A DNA stretch of 64,000 nt, taken from the NCBI GenBank assembly GCA_963714375.1, contig CAVQOG010000003.1, positions 186,001-250,000 of the forward strand, given 5' to 3'. This DNA comes from UBA5794 sp963714375 (lineage in GTDB: Bacteria; Actinomycetota; Acidimicrobiia; Spongiisociales; UBA5794). The stretch's first letter is position 1. The number at the start of each line of letters is the position of its first letter. The notes under the pieces are model-generated. The model did not search any database, had not been told where the DNA came from, and saw only the letters and a list, made by a program, of their open reading frames with translations. The position numbers and the translations under genes are program-made. Of the stretch, positions 8,323-16,585 are shown in pieces.

Positions 8323-9399
8323 CTAACTCTTCGATTCTGCGAATGCGTCCGTGTAGTTGATCTCGTAATCACCCTGGTCCTGGATGACCTCAGTATTCGC
8401 CGAAGCTGTATCGGCGTAGAAGTCGATCACTTCCTGTTCGATCATCGGAATGGCTGCGGCGTTCGGGCTGCCGTAGTAGTTCCAGTTCGCCAGGGTCGCC
8501 CCGTTCTCAGCATCGAGCAGGAAGTCGATGAAGGTGTGCGCCGTGCAAACAGACACCGCATTCGTCGGGATCGCCATGTTGTCGATCCACAACGTTGCAC
8601 CTTCTTCAGGCAAGACATACACGAAGTCATCAGGATTGTCGGCCTCACCCATTGAAATGATCATGTTTCCCGAATACCCGTGTGCCACGGAGACCAAGCC
8701 GGTCGAGAGCGCCTCGTCGTACTGATCGGAGTCGAATGTTGCGATGTTGGCCTTCGCGGCCTTGACCACCGCGATTGCCTCATCGAGATGGTCGCTATCT
8801 GTGTCGTTCAACGAATAGCCAAGGTACATCAACGCGGCACCCATCGCTTCACGTGGATCGTTGAGCACCGACACACCACCCGGGAAGCCACTTGTCAGTT
8901 CCGGATCGAACAGGAGGGCCCAACTCACTGGGAAATCAGTGCCGACCAACGCCGTGTTGACACCCAGACCCGTCGTGCCGTACTGGTACGCCGCCGAAAA
9001 CTTGGCTCCATCGTCGTATGGAAGCGATGTGAACTCGGGATCCATGTTCACGAAGTTCGGAATCGCATCCTTGTTGAACTCCACGAGGAGACCTTCCTGG
9101 ATCATGATCTTGACCATGTAGTCCGATGGCACGATCAGGTCATAGGACACACCTGACTGGAGTTGGGCAAGCATGGCTTCGTTCGACTCATAGAACGATT
9201 CGACAACGTCGACGCCGTACTCCGCCTCGAATGCCTCGATCAGTTCTGGGTCTATGTACTCGGACCAGTTGTAGAAGTTGAGATTGCCATCTACCTGCCC
9301 TGCTTCACAGCTGGCAGCCGAAACGGATTCGTCGTCTCCGCCACAAGCCGCGGCCACGAGGGCAAGCACAGCAACAATGAGCAGCGCTTTCTTGATCAT
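8323..9399 (-). CDS. potD: Polyamine ABC transporter substrate-binding lipoprotein (PotD-like)
   Basis: 358 residues from the ATG at 9399. AAAGGA sits 6-7 bases upstream of it, whereas the ATG at 9405 is too close and longer starts would overlap potC. The lipoprotein signal is MIKKALLIVAVLALVAAAC with a CGGDDE tail at the cleavage site. NFYNWSEYIDPELIEAFE is the hallmark of PotD/PotF-type binding proteins, as is the later YVLPEEGATLWIDNMAIP. It captures spermidine or putrescine outside the membrane and hands it to PotBC. It is the last gene of a potA-potB-potC-potD order. Confidence 0.88.
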   Translation of the reverse strand: MIKKALLIVAVLALVAAACGGDDESVSAASCEAGQVDGNLNFYNWSEYIDPELIEAFEAEYGVDVVESFYESNEAMLAQLQSGVSYDLIVPSDYMVKIMIQEGLLVEFNKDAIPNFVNMDPEFTSLPYDDGAKFSAAYQYGTTGLGVNTALVGTDFPVSWALLFDPELTSGFPGGVSVLNDPREAMGAALMYLGYSLNDTDSDHLDEAIAVVKAAKANIATFDSDQYDEALSTGLVSVAHGYSGNMIISMGEADNPDDFVYVLPEEGATLWIDNMAIPTNAVSVCTAHTFIDFLLDAENGATLANWNYYGSPNAAAIPMIEQEVIDFYADTASANTEVIQDQGDYEINYTDAFAESKS

Positions 9400-9436
9400 G
9401 ATCATTCCTTTTCTCTTGTCATACTCGGAAACACCC

Positions 9437-10276
9437 TCACGCGTCTCCAGAGACTGATTTTCCTCCGCGCTCACGCTGGAACACCAACGAGACCGCGACC
9501 AGAACCATTGAGGCAGTCAGCATCACCACCGATACGGCGTTGATGAGCGGCGTCACCCCGCGCCGCACCAAACCGAACACATACACCGGAAGCGTGGTAG
9601 AACCGGGCCCAGCGACGAAACTGGTCACCACGACATCATCCAGTGACAGAGTGAGCGCAAGAAGCGCTCCACCCGCCACGGCGGGAGCGATGAGCGGAAG
9701 CGTCACTTTGCGAAATGCCATCCAACGACCAGCGTAGAGGTCCGCTGCAGCCTCCTCAAGAGCTGGATCGAGTTGACCAAGGCGTGCCCTGACAACAATG
9801 GCGACGAAGGAGATGCTGAACGCTATGTGGCTCAGTGAAATGGTCCCGAGTCCGAATGAGAAACCAAATCCACTCACCATGCGGAACGCCGTGGCAAAGA
9901 AGAGGAGCATCATCACAGCCATCGTGACATCGGGGATGATCACCGGCATGTATACGAGCCCGTCGTAAAGGCGCTGACCCCGGAATCGGTACCGCTCAAG
10001 GGCTACAGCCGTTGCCGTACCGAGCACTGTGGACACGGAGGTCGATACGACAGCAATGATCAGGGAGTTCTTGAGAGCATTCATCACGGCGGCGTTCTGG
10101 AACATCTCGCCGTACCACCTGAACGAGAATTCTGTCCAGATCCCGACGTTGCTGTTGTCGTTGAACGAGAAGATCGCAAGCACCACAATCGGGGCGTACA
10201 AGAACGCAAAGACCAGCCACGCGTTGGCTGCGAGCAGGCGCTCGGTTGGGCTCTTTGGCCGGACGCCGACGCTCAT
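9437..10276 (-). CDS. potC: Polyamine ABC transporter permease (PotC-like)
   Basis: 279 residues with about six membrane segments, beginning LVFAFLYAPIVVLAIFSF. The EAAxxLxA-type cytoplasmic loop that contacts the ATPase is seen as EEAAADLYAGRWMAFRKVTLP. The start overlaps the potB stop by 4 bp (ATGA). It forms the translocation pore with PotB. Family is firm; polyamine specificity follows from the PotD-like protein and the amine-catabolic neighbours. Confidence 0.88.
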   Translation of the reverse strand: MSVGVRPKSPTERLLAANAWLVFAFLYAPIVVLAIFSFNDNSNVGIWTEFSFRWYGEMFQNAAVMNALKNSLIIAVVSTSVSTVLGTATAVALERYRFRGQRLYDGLVYMPVIIPDVTMAVMMLLFFATAFRMVSGFGFSFGLGTISLSHIAFSISFVAIVVRARLGQLDPALEEAAADLYAGRWMAFRKVTLPLIAPAVAGGALLALTLSLDDVVVTSFVAGPGSTTLPVYVFGLVRRGVTPLINAVSVVMLTASMVLVAVSLVFQRERGGKSVSGDA

Positions 10277-11184
10277 AGATTCCGGGCTCCCGATCGGAAG
10301 TAGATGACGGTGGCCACGAGCATCACGGCAAGGACCGCGAACGACAGCGCTGAGCCGAACGGCTGATTCCGCGCCGCGAGGAATTGGCTCACGATGTAGT
10401 CACCAAGCAGCGTCGTCTTGGCCCCGCCAAGAATGGCCGGGGTGACATACGCGCCAAGCGTCGGGATGAACACCAGGATCGAACCGGCAATGACCCCAGG
10501 CATCGAAATCGGGAATGTGATCTTGCGGAAGGCTGTCCACCCTGTCGCATAGAGATCTCGACCTGCCTCGACAAAGCTCCAGTCCATTCGTTCCAAGGCT
10601 GCGTAGAGCGGCAGAACCATGAACGGAAGGAATCCGTATACGAGGCCAATCAGCACCGCTGTGTTTGTGAAGAGAATCCGGATCGGATCACCGCCGAGTG
10701 CTTCCGAGATCTGTGAGATGGGCCCATCTGTACCGAGCAGCACTCGCCAGGCATAGGTGCGCACGAGGAAATTGGACCAGAAGGGAATCATGACCAGCAC
10801 GAACAGTATGTTCCTGGTTCGGGCCGTGCGGGTCGCCATGTAGTAGGCGAGTGGGTACGACACGAGAAGGCAGATTGCAGTCGTCGAGGAAGCAAGAACC
10901 AGCGAACGAAATGCGATTTCGCCAACGAGGGGGTCCCAGAGTCTCCGATAGCTGTCGAGGTTCCAGCCTTCAAGGAGCGTAAGACCCGTACTCGATCGTG
11001 TCGCAAAGGAATAGACAAAGACGATCCCAAGCGGTATTGCGAAGAAGAGGATGAGGTAGAAGAGAGAAGGGGATGCAATCAGGAACCCACGGCGGGCGTC
11101 TGCCCTGCGGGCGTCGCGCTCGAACTCGGGCGTTGCGGCTTCAACGACGTCGGTTGGGGAATCCTGAAGTTCCGTTGGCGGCAT
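10273..11184 (-). CDS. potB: Polyamine ABC transporter permease (PotB-like)
   Basis: 303 residues from the ATG at 11184, which overlaps the potA stop (ATGA); the frame extends upstream but would run into potA. The N-terminal tail is charged and is followed by the first membrane segment FLIASPSLFYLILFFAIP. The ATPase-contact loop is EAGRDLYATGWTAFRKITFP. Typical order and length for PotB. It works as a heterodimer with the PotC-like protein. Confidence 0.88.
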   Translation of the reverse strand: MPPTELQDSPTDVVEAATPEFERDARRADARRGFLIASPSLFYLILFFAIPLGIVFVYSFATRSSTGLTLLEGWNLDSYRRLWDPLVGEIAFRSLVLASSTTAICLLVSYPLAYYMATRTARTRNILFVLVMIPFWSNFLVRTYAWRVLLGTDGPISQISEALGGDPIRILFTNTAVLIGLVYGFLPFMVLPLYAALERMDWSFVEAGRDLYATGWTAFRKITFPISMPGVIAGSILVFIPTLGAYVTPAILGGAKTTLLGDYIVSQFLAARNQPFGSALSFAVLAVMLVATVIYFRSGARNL

Positions 11185-12248
11185 CAATCCTCCATGACGG
11201 TGGTCGCAACAGGACTCCACGATGCGAGCACCCGGTCGCCGACCTCGAACTGACGGACGCTTGGTCGGTTCTCTTCCTTGACCTCAAGCGAACCGGCTGG
11301 AGTGTCAATGTCGTAGAAGTAGAAATCACCGTGGTAGATCCTTCGCGCGACGGAGCCTTCGAGCGTGTTCCGTCCAAGAGGCGGTGTCTCCTCAAGTCCA
11401 TGAAGCCCGAAGCGTTCGGGTCTTACGGCAATCGTCACCTTTTCGCCGGTCGCGGCATCGGTTTCGGCCGATGCCCGCGACCCCCCGGCAAACTCGATGG
11501 TTCCTGCATCGACCACCGTTGCCTCCACGAGGTTGATCTCGCCGATGAAGTCGGCAACAAACCTTGATCGTGGATGTTCATACAGGCTCCGGGGATCATC
11601 CACCTGGAGTAACTTGCCTGCGCTCATCACACCGATCCGGTCACTCATCGTGAGTGCCTCCTGCTGGTCATGAGTCACATAGATGAATGTGATTCCGACC
11701 CGATCCTGGAGCTCCTTGAGCTCAATCTGCATCGACTGCCGCAGTTTGAGGTCGAGAGCGCCGAGTGGTTCATCAAGGAGCAACACTTCCGGTTCGTTCA
11801 CAAGTGCACGGGCGAGCGCTATGCGTTGGCGCTGACCACCTGAGAGCTGTTTGGGTCGCGCATCGGCGCGATGCGCGAGCTGAACCTGATCGAGGGCTCG
11901 CTTCACGCGGGTGTTGATCTCGTCCTTGTTGACCTTTTTCATCAGGAGACCAAACCCGACGTTCTGCTCGACCGACATGTGCGGGAACAACGCGTACGAC
12001 TGGAATACCGTATTGACGGGTCGTTCGTTCGGTGGGAGCAGTGCCATCTCCCTGCCACGGATCCTCAGGGATCCCGATGTCGGGAACTCAAACCCGGCGA
12101 TCATCCGGAGGGTGGTTGTCTTACCGCAGCCAGACGGACCGAGCAGGGAAAAGAACTCCCCATCGCCAACAGCAAGACTGATGTCGTCGACCGCGACAAT
12201 GTCATCGAAGTGTTTTGAGACCCCTGAAAGCTCAACTGCTGCTGACAT
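11184..12248 (-). CDS. potA: Polyamine ABC transporter ATP-binding protein (PotA-like)
   Basis: 354 residues from ATG 12248; an in-frame GTG lies two codons upstream. Walker A is GPSGCGKTT, the signature is LSGGQRQRIALARAL and Walker B is LLLDEPLGALD. The C-terminal 110 residues form the TOBE-type regulatory domain of PotA/MalK ATPases (TIAVRPERFGL). It energises import of polyamines. It is the first gene of the four-gene importer, transcribed divergently from the aldehyde dehydrogenase at 12503. Confidence 0.9.
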   Translation of the reverse strand: MSAAVELSGVSKHFDDIVAVDDISLAVGDGEFFSLLGPSGCGKTTTLRMIAGFEFPTSGSLRIRGREMALLPPNERPVNTVFQSYALFPHMSVEQNVGFGLLMKKVNKDEINTRVKRALDQVQLAHRADARPKQLSGGQRQRIALARALVNEPEVLLLDEPLGALDLKLRQSMQIELKELQDRVGITFIYVTHDQQEALTMSDRIGVMSAGKLLQVDDPRSLYEHPRSRFVADFIGEINLVEATVVDAGTIEFAGGSRASAETDAATGEKVTIAVRPERFGLHGLEETPPLGRNTLEGSVARRIYHGDFYFYDIDTPAGSLEVKEENRPSVRQFEVGDRVLASWSPVATTVMED

Positions 12249-12502
12249 TGCCACCTACCCGATTTGTGCGTCCACGCGACTCCCCGTTCGGGAGCCGACC
12301 CGTTTGGACATCCGACGGTCCCGAGGTGGCATCATAACGAACGATTCCGATGGATTCATCTCGACCACTTGCGTTCCGATACCGTTTTCCAACTCACGGT
12401 TTCGAATCTATCGTAGAAGTGTTGATCTACAGCGGTTTGGCGTGTGACATTCGACACCACAACTGATACGCTCAGCGGGGCGTCACCCACACCGGAGCAG
12501 CC
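12249..12502. other. Divergent intergenic region between importer and ALDH-C45-GNAT cassette
   Basis: 254 bases without a credible gene, carrying the promoters of both divergent units. A short dyad, GTAGA (12413-12417) and TCTAC (12426-12430), is the only inverted repeat that stands out. No clear promoter boxes can be assigned by eye. Confidence 0.5.
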
Positions 12503-13939
12503 ATGGAACACGATGCAATGTTGATCAACGGGCACTGGACCGGTGCCAACAACGGACGCGTGTGGGAGTTGATCAACCCAGCGACCGAGGCGTCCATCGG
12601 TGAGGTCGCGTTCGGGGACCGAACCGACGCCGAAGCAGCGATCGATGCTGCGAGTGCGGCCCTCGAGCCGTGGGTCGCCATGGGCCCATACAAGCGAGCA
12701 AGGATCCTCGGGGACGCAGCAGACCTCCTCACGTCTCGGGCCACCGATCTCGGCGCACTGACTTCGGCCGAGTCCGGGAAGCCGCTTGGCCAAGCTACTG
12801 CCGAGTGGAAGTCGGCCCCGAGCTATCTCCGCTTTGCGGCCGAGGAATCCAAGCGAATCGGTGGAAGGATCATTCCTGCATCCGTCCCAGGCAAACGCAT
12901 CGAGGTCACTTACCACCCGGTCGGCGTTGTCGGAGTCATCGCCGCGTGGAACTTCCCGGTGTACAACGTGAACCGATCCGTATCATCGGCACTCGCCGCT
13001 GGCTGCACTGTCGTGGCACGCCCCAGCGAATACACCCCCAGGTCAGCATTCGCCTACGCGGCAGCGCTCCATGACGCAGGCGTCCCAGCAGGTGTCCTCA
13101 ACATGATCAACGGCGATCCCGAGTCGATGGCTCAAGCGATGCTTGACGATCCTCGCGTACGCAAGATCCAATTCACCGGCTCTTCACGGGTCGGAAAGAT
13201 TCTCATGGACGGTGCATCCAGGACGGTGACGCAGCTTTCGCTTGAATTGGGAGGAAACGCCCCAGTCATCGTGATGCCTGATGTCCAGGACCTCGAGACT
13301 GTCGCTGCAAGTGCGGTCGCTGCCAAGTACCGCAACGGTGGGCAAGTATGCGTCTCCCCGCAACGATTCCTTGTCCACGAGTCGGTAGTCGAGCGTTTTT
13401 CCGATGTTGTCAAAGCCGGGTCCTCAGCACTGTCTGTCGGCGATCCAATGGACACGACAACCGATGTGGGGCCAATGATCAACGCGACACAGCGTGACCG
13501 GGTCGAAGCTCTCGTCGGTGCCGCGGTCGACGGTGGAGCGACCGTGGACACCGGTGGACGACGGATCCACGGTCCCGGCTTCTTCTTTGAACCGACAGTC
13601 CTGTCCGGCGCCATTACCGAAACCGTTGTCATGAGAGAGGAGATCTTCGGACCTGTACTCCCGATCATCCCGTTCTCGGACCTCGACTCTGCCATAGACC
13701 TTGCCAACAACGTTGAACATGGGCTTACCGGCTTCGTCTGGACAAGCGACCTCGGTACCGCAATCAGCGTCGCAGACCGCCTCGAATATGGCATGGTCGG
13801 AATCAATGACTGGTACCCCGCCGCGGCCCAAGCTCCATTCGGTGGTGTGAAGCAATCAGGGCTCGGCCGCGAGTCCGGCACCGAAGGGCTCATGGAGTAC
13901 CTCGAACCAAAGACCCGCTTCTACGGAGGACTTGTATGA
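12503..13939 (+). CDS. Aldehyde dehydrogenase (semialdehyde dehydrogenase-like)
   Basis: 478 residues. ALDH features: AAWNFPVYN region, FTGSSRVGK (NAD binding), LELGGN with Glu249 and GGQVCVSPQR with catalytic Cys283, then EIFGPVLPI. It fits the succinate-semialdehyde/aldehyde dehydrogenase branch and would finish conversion of a transamination or oxidase product to the acid. It overlaps the C45-family gene by 4 bp, and that gene overlaps a GNAT by 4 bp, forming a three-gene coupled cassette. Substrate unknown. Confidence 0.82.
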   Translation: MEHDAMLINGHWTGANNGRVWELINPATEASIGEVAFGDRTDAEAAIDAASAALEPWVAMGPYKRARILGDAADLLTSRATDLGALTSAESGKPLGQATAEWKSAPSYLRFAAEESKRIGGRIIPASVPGKRIEVTYHPVGVVGVIAAWNFPVYNVNRSVSSALAAGCTVVARPSEYTPRSAFAYAAALHDAGVPAGVLNMINGDPESMAQAMLDDPRVRKIQFTGSSRVGKILMDGASRTVTQLSLELGGNAPVIVMPDVQDLETVAASAVAAKYRNGGQVCVSPQRFLVHESVVERFSDVVKAGSSALSVGDPMDTTTDVGPMINATQRDRVEALVGAAVDGGATVDTGGRRIHGPGFFFEPTVLSGAITETVVMREEIFGPVLPIIPFSDLDSAIDLANNVEHGLTGFVWTSDLGTAISVADRLEYGMVGINDWYPAAAQAPFGGVKQSGLGRESGTEGLMEYLEPKTRFYGGLV

Positions 13940-14997
13940 GCATGCTGAGTGTTCTCCGAACGTCCGGCCCACCAGCTGAGATCGGTGCAGAACATGGAAA
14001 CGCATTCGCTTCCGAGATTCGCTCATACCTCTCGACTCGGGTCGAGCTGTCCCGCACGGGAACCGCCCTTTCGGCGGCTGACGTCATCGCAATCGCCGAC
14101 ACCATGGTGGATGCGCACCATGACTATGACACCGACATCTTCGACGAGATGGTTGCGATGGCTGACGCGGCAGGGATCACTCCCGGCGAAGCGGTCATCG
14201 TCGGCGGATACACCGATTTCATCGACACCGTTCGCGCCATAGCCCTCGGAAGAGCATTCGAGGACACCTGCACGTCCGTGATCACGCCGGACGCCCAGTC
14301 GGATGGCAATGGGTTCCTCGCACAGACCTGGGACATGAATGCCAGTGCCACACCCCATGTATTCATGCTTGACGTTTCACCCAACGATGCCCCACGCGCG
14401 CTCGTGTTTACAACGCACGGAACGCTCGGCCAGATCGGCATGAACGAGGCGGGGATCGCCATCGGGATCAACAACCTGACGGTCACCGACGGTGCCATTG
14501 GTGTCACGTGGCCGTTCGTCGTTCGAAAGGCATTGCGTCAGACGACCTTCAACGACGCTCTTGCATGCATCACCGATGCGAAGCTCGCAGGGGGTCACAA
14601 CTTCCTGCTATCGGATCGGAATGGGAGGGGGGCTTCAATCGAGGCAACCACGACGCGTACGGTCGTCGAGGACCTCGCAACCAAGTCGCTCGTCCATACA
14701 AACCACTGCCTGTTTCCCGAAACGCAACACGTCGAAGCCGAGCGCCCATCAGATCTTGATGAGAATTCGAAGCGCAGGCTCAAAGACGCAACGGCGATGG
14801 TGGAAGGCAACACCGTCCATACGACGGAATCACTGATGGCTCTGCTCAGGGACGAAGGCTCAATCTGCCGTCACGAAGAGCCGCCATACAGATATGAGAG
14901 TTCGGGAGCGGTCATCATGCGGCCCGGCACGCTCGACTTGTGGGCCTGTTGGGGTCTCCCGTCTGAGAACGAGTTCGAACACTTCTCGCTCGCATGA
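13936..14997 (+). CDS. C45-family Ntn hydrolase/acyltransferase (isopenicillin N acyltransferase-like)
   Basis: 353 residues. The pattern is that of peptidase family C45: an N-terminal stretch with IGAEHG, then Cys112 in EDTCTSV, which should become the N-terminal nucleophile after self-cleavage, followed by AQTWDM and the GQIGMNEAGIAIGINNL segment. C45 enzymes hydrolyse or transfer acyl groups at amides (fungal isopenicillin N acyltransferase is the model). Sandwiched between an aldehyde dehydrogenase and a GNAT with 4-bp overlaps on both sides, it probably removes or moves an acyl group on an amine intermediate. The specific reaction is unknown. Confidence 0.78.
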   Translation: MSMLSVLRTSGPPAEIGAEHGNAFASEIRSYLSTRVELSRTGTALSAADVIAIADTMVDAHHDYDTDIFDEMVAMADAAGITPGEAVIVGGYTDFIDTVRAIALGRAFEDTCTSVITPDAQSDGNGFLAQTWDMNASATPHVFMLDVSPNDAPRALVFTTHGTLGQIGMNEAGIAIGINNLTVTDGAIGVTWPFVVRKALRQTTFNDALACITDAKLAGGHNFLLSDRNGRGASIEATTTRTVVEDLATKSLVHTNHCLFPETQHVEAERPSDLDENSKRRLKDATAMVEGNTVHTTESLMALLRDEGSICRHEEPPYRYESSGAVIMRPGTLDLWACWGLPSENEFEHFSLA

Positions 14998-15623
14998 CAG
15001 ACACGCGAGCATCGCTCGCCTACCGCAACCTCACGCCGGATCTCGCCAAGCAATGCGCCGACCTTGAACTGCGGTCCTTTCCATCTGCGGATCCAGACGA
15101 GCTCCTGGGTGTCGAGGACATCGCCGCATACGCCGCGACCTTCCCTGAGGGGTTCTTCGTATGCATCGATGGGGATCGAGTCGTCGGCCAAGGGGCGGGG
15201 ATCCTTCTCAACTTCGACTTCGACGACTACCAGCACACGATTGCCGGGATCACGGGCGAGCATCAGTGTGGGAACCACGATCCTTCTGGCGACTGGTACT
15301 ACGGAACCGACATCGTCGTTGATGCGGACTATCGACGGCGGGGAATCGGTGCCGAGCTGTACCGGCTTCGTAAGGACCTCGTACGCAGGCTTGGTAAGAA
15401 GGGCATCATTGCGGGCGGCTACATGGTTGGGTATCCCTCGTACAAGGAAACGATGACCGCCCACGAGTACGTTGCTGCGGTGCGTCGACGTGACATCTAC
15501 GACCCGACACTCACCTTCCAGATGGACAACGGCTTCGAACTCGTCGGCGCCCTCGAGAACTACCTTCCGAGCGATGAAACCGACGGCTGGTCGGCGCTGA
15601 TCGTCTGGTCATCCGACGCCTAG
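14994..15623 (+). CDS. GNAT-family N-acetyltransferase, polyamine-island paralogue B
   Basis: 209 residues. The acetyl-CoA loop reads DADYRRRGIGAELYRLRKDL. Shared blocks with the GNAT at 2709-3344 are DGDRVVG, GNHDP-G-WYYG-DI, GIIAGG and NGFE-VG. The start overlaps the C45 gene (ATGA). It may install the acyl group that the C45 enzyme handles, or acetylate a toxic amine; both are inference. No signal peptide, so cytosolic. Confidence 0.78.
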   Translation: MTDTRASLAYRNLTPDLAKQCADLELRSFPSADPDELLGVEDIAAYAATFPEGFFVCIDGDRVVGQGAGILLNFDFDDYQHTIAGITGEHQCGNHDPSGDWYYGTDIVVDADYRRRGIGAELYRLRKDLVRRLGKKGIIAGGYMVGYPSYKETMTAHEYVAAVRRRDIYDPTLTFQMDNGFELVGALENYLPSDETDGWSALIVWSSDA

Positions 15624-15740
15624 CAAACCCGTTTTCGCGTACCCAGGGTTCCAGTAGTGCAAGAATCAACACTGGAGCCCACAGAACGCACTCGCTAGGA
15701 TTCCGGCCGAACGCACTGGTTATACGAAGGATTGGTTGCA

Positions 15741-16178
15741 GTGAGCGACAACACAAGCGAAGTAATGGGTCCGATTGATTTCGTTCTCCTCGAGTTCCCA
15801 GATCAAGAGCCGACCGGAGAAACCGCCGCGGCCCTTTTCGATCTGGTTGAGCGAGACATCATCCGTCTCTACGATCTTGCGGCAATTCGCAAAGGGGTCG
15901 ATGGCTCCATCAGTGCGGTCGAGATCACGACCGTGGACCCTGATGGCTTCGGACAGTTCAGTGGTGCTCAGTCCGGGCTGTTGGGTCCCGATGACATCGA
16001 CGAGGCATCCCATGTGATGGAACCCGGGACGGTTGCTGTTCTCCTCGTCTACGAGAACCGATGGGCCACACCCTTCATTGCCGCAGCGATGAACGCCGGT
16101 GGCCAGTTGGTCGCCTCAGCAAGGATCCCAGCACAAGACATCATCGAGGCACTCGACAGCCTCGATGCACAGGCCTAG
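15741..16178 (+). CDS. DUF6325-family protein
   Basis: 145 residues from a GTG at 15741, with GAAGGA about ten bases upstream; a TTG at 15732 is less well placed. MGPIDFVLLEFPDQ-TGE, followed by LVERDIIRLYDLAAIRK, matches the family known as DUF6325, common in actinobacteria and of unknown function. The C-terminal half alternates hydrophobic strands (GTVAVLLVYEN) and a helix with AGGQLVASARIPA. A SHOCT protein follows after nine bases, a pairing seen in actinobacteria, so they are likely an operon. Confidence 0.72.
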   Translation: MSDNTSEVMGPIDFVLLEFPDQEPTGETAAALFDLVERDIIRLYDLAAIRKGVDGSISAVEITTVDPDGFGQFSGAQSGLLGPDDIDEASHVMEPGTVAVLLVYENRWATPFIAAAMNAGGQLVASARIPAQDIIEALDSLDAQA

Positions 16179-16187
16179 GAGGTAGAC

Positions 16188-16502
16188 ATGCCAGGACTCG
16201 TCCGAGGAATTGCCAGAACAGCGGTCGTCGCGGGGACCGCAACCGCCGTCAGTGGACGCGTTGCACGTCGTCAGGCCGAAAATCTTGCCGATCGCGATCA
16301 AGCAATCGCAGAGAATCGAGGAGAGGGCTACGCGGCCGGAGCGCAGGCTGTGTACCAGGCGCCGCCACCGCCACCTGCGCCAGCTGCGGCTCCAGCACCG
16401 GATCTGGGGACACAACTCACCCAGCTTGCGGGCCTCCACGATCAGGGCATCCTGACCGACGAAGAGTTCTCCGCCAAGAAGGCTCAGATCCTCGGCATCT
16501 GA
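16188..16502 (+). CDS. Small SHOCT-domain protein
   Basis: 104 residues. The C-terminal 30 residues, LTQLAGLHDQGILTDEEF then SAKKAQILG, form a SHOCT domain, a short helical module that mediates oligomerisation. A Pro/Ala-rich linker (APPPPPAPAAAPAP) joins it to an N-terminal helix with VAGTATAVSGRVARRQ. AGGAGG precedes the ATG by about five bases. It follows the DUF6325 gene in the same direction; joint function in envelope stress or membrane association is plausible but not shown. Confidence 0.75.
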   Translation: MPGLVRGIARTAVVAGTATAVSGRVARRQAENLADRDQAIAENRGEGYAAGAQAVYQAPPPPPAPAAAPAPDLGTQLTQLAGLHDQGILTDEEFSAKKAQILGI

Positions 16503-16585
16503 TTTGATACCGGAGGGATTGCGGGCCCTGCTCGAACTGGTTGACACCACGGGTGCAATGGGCGGTCCGTGAGAGGCATCGGTGC

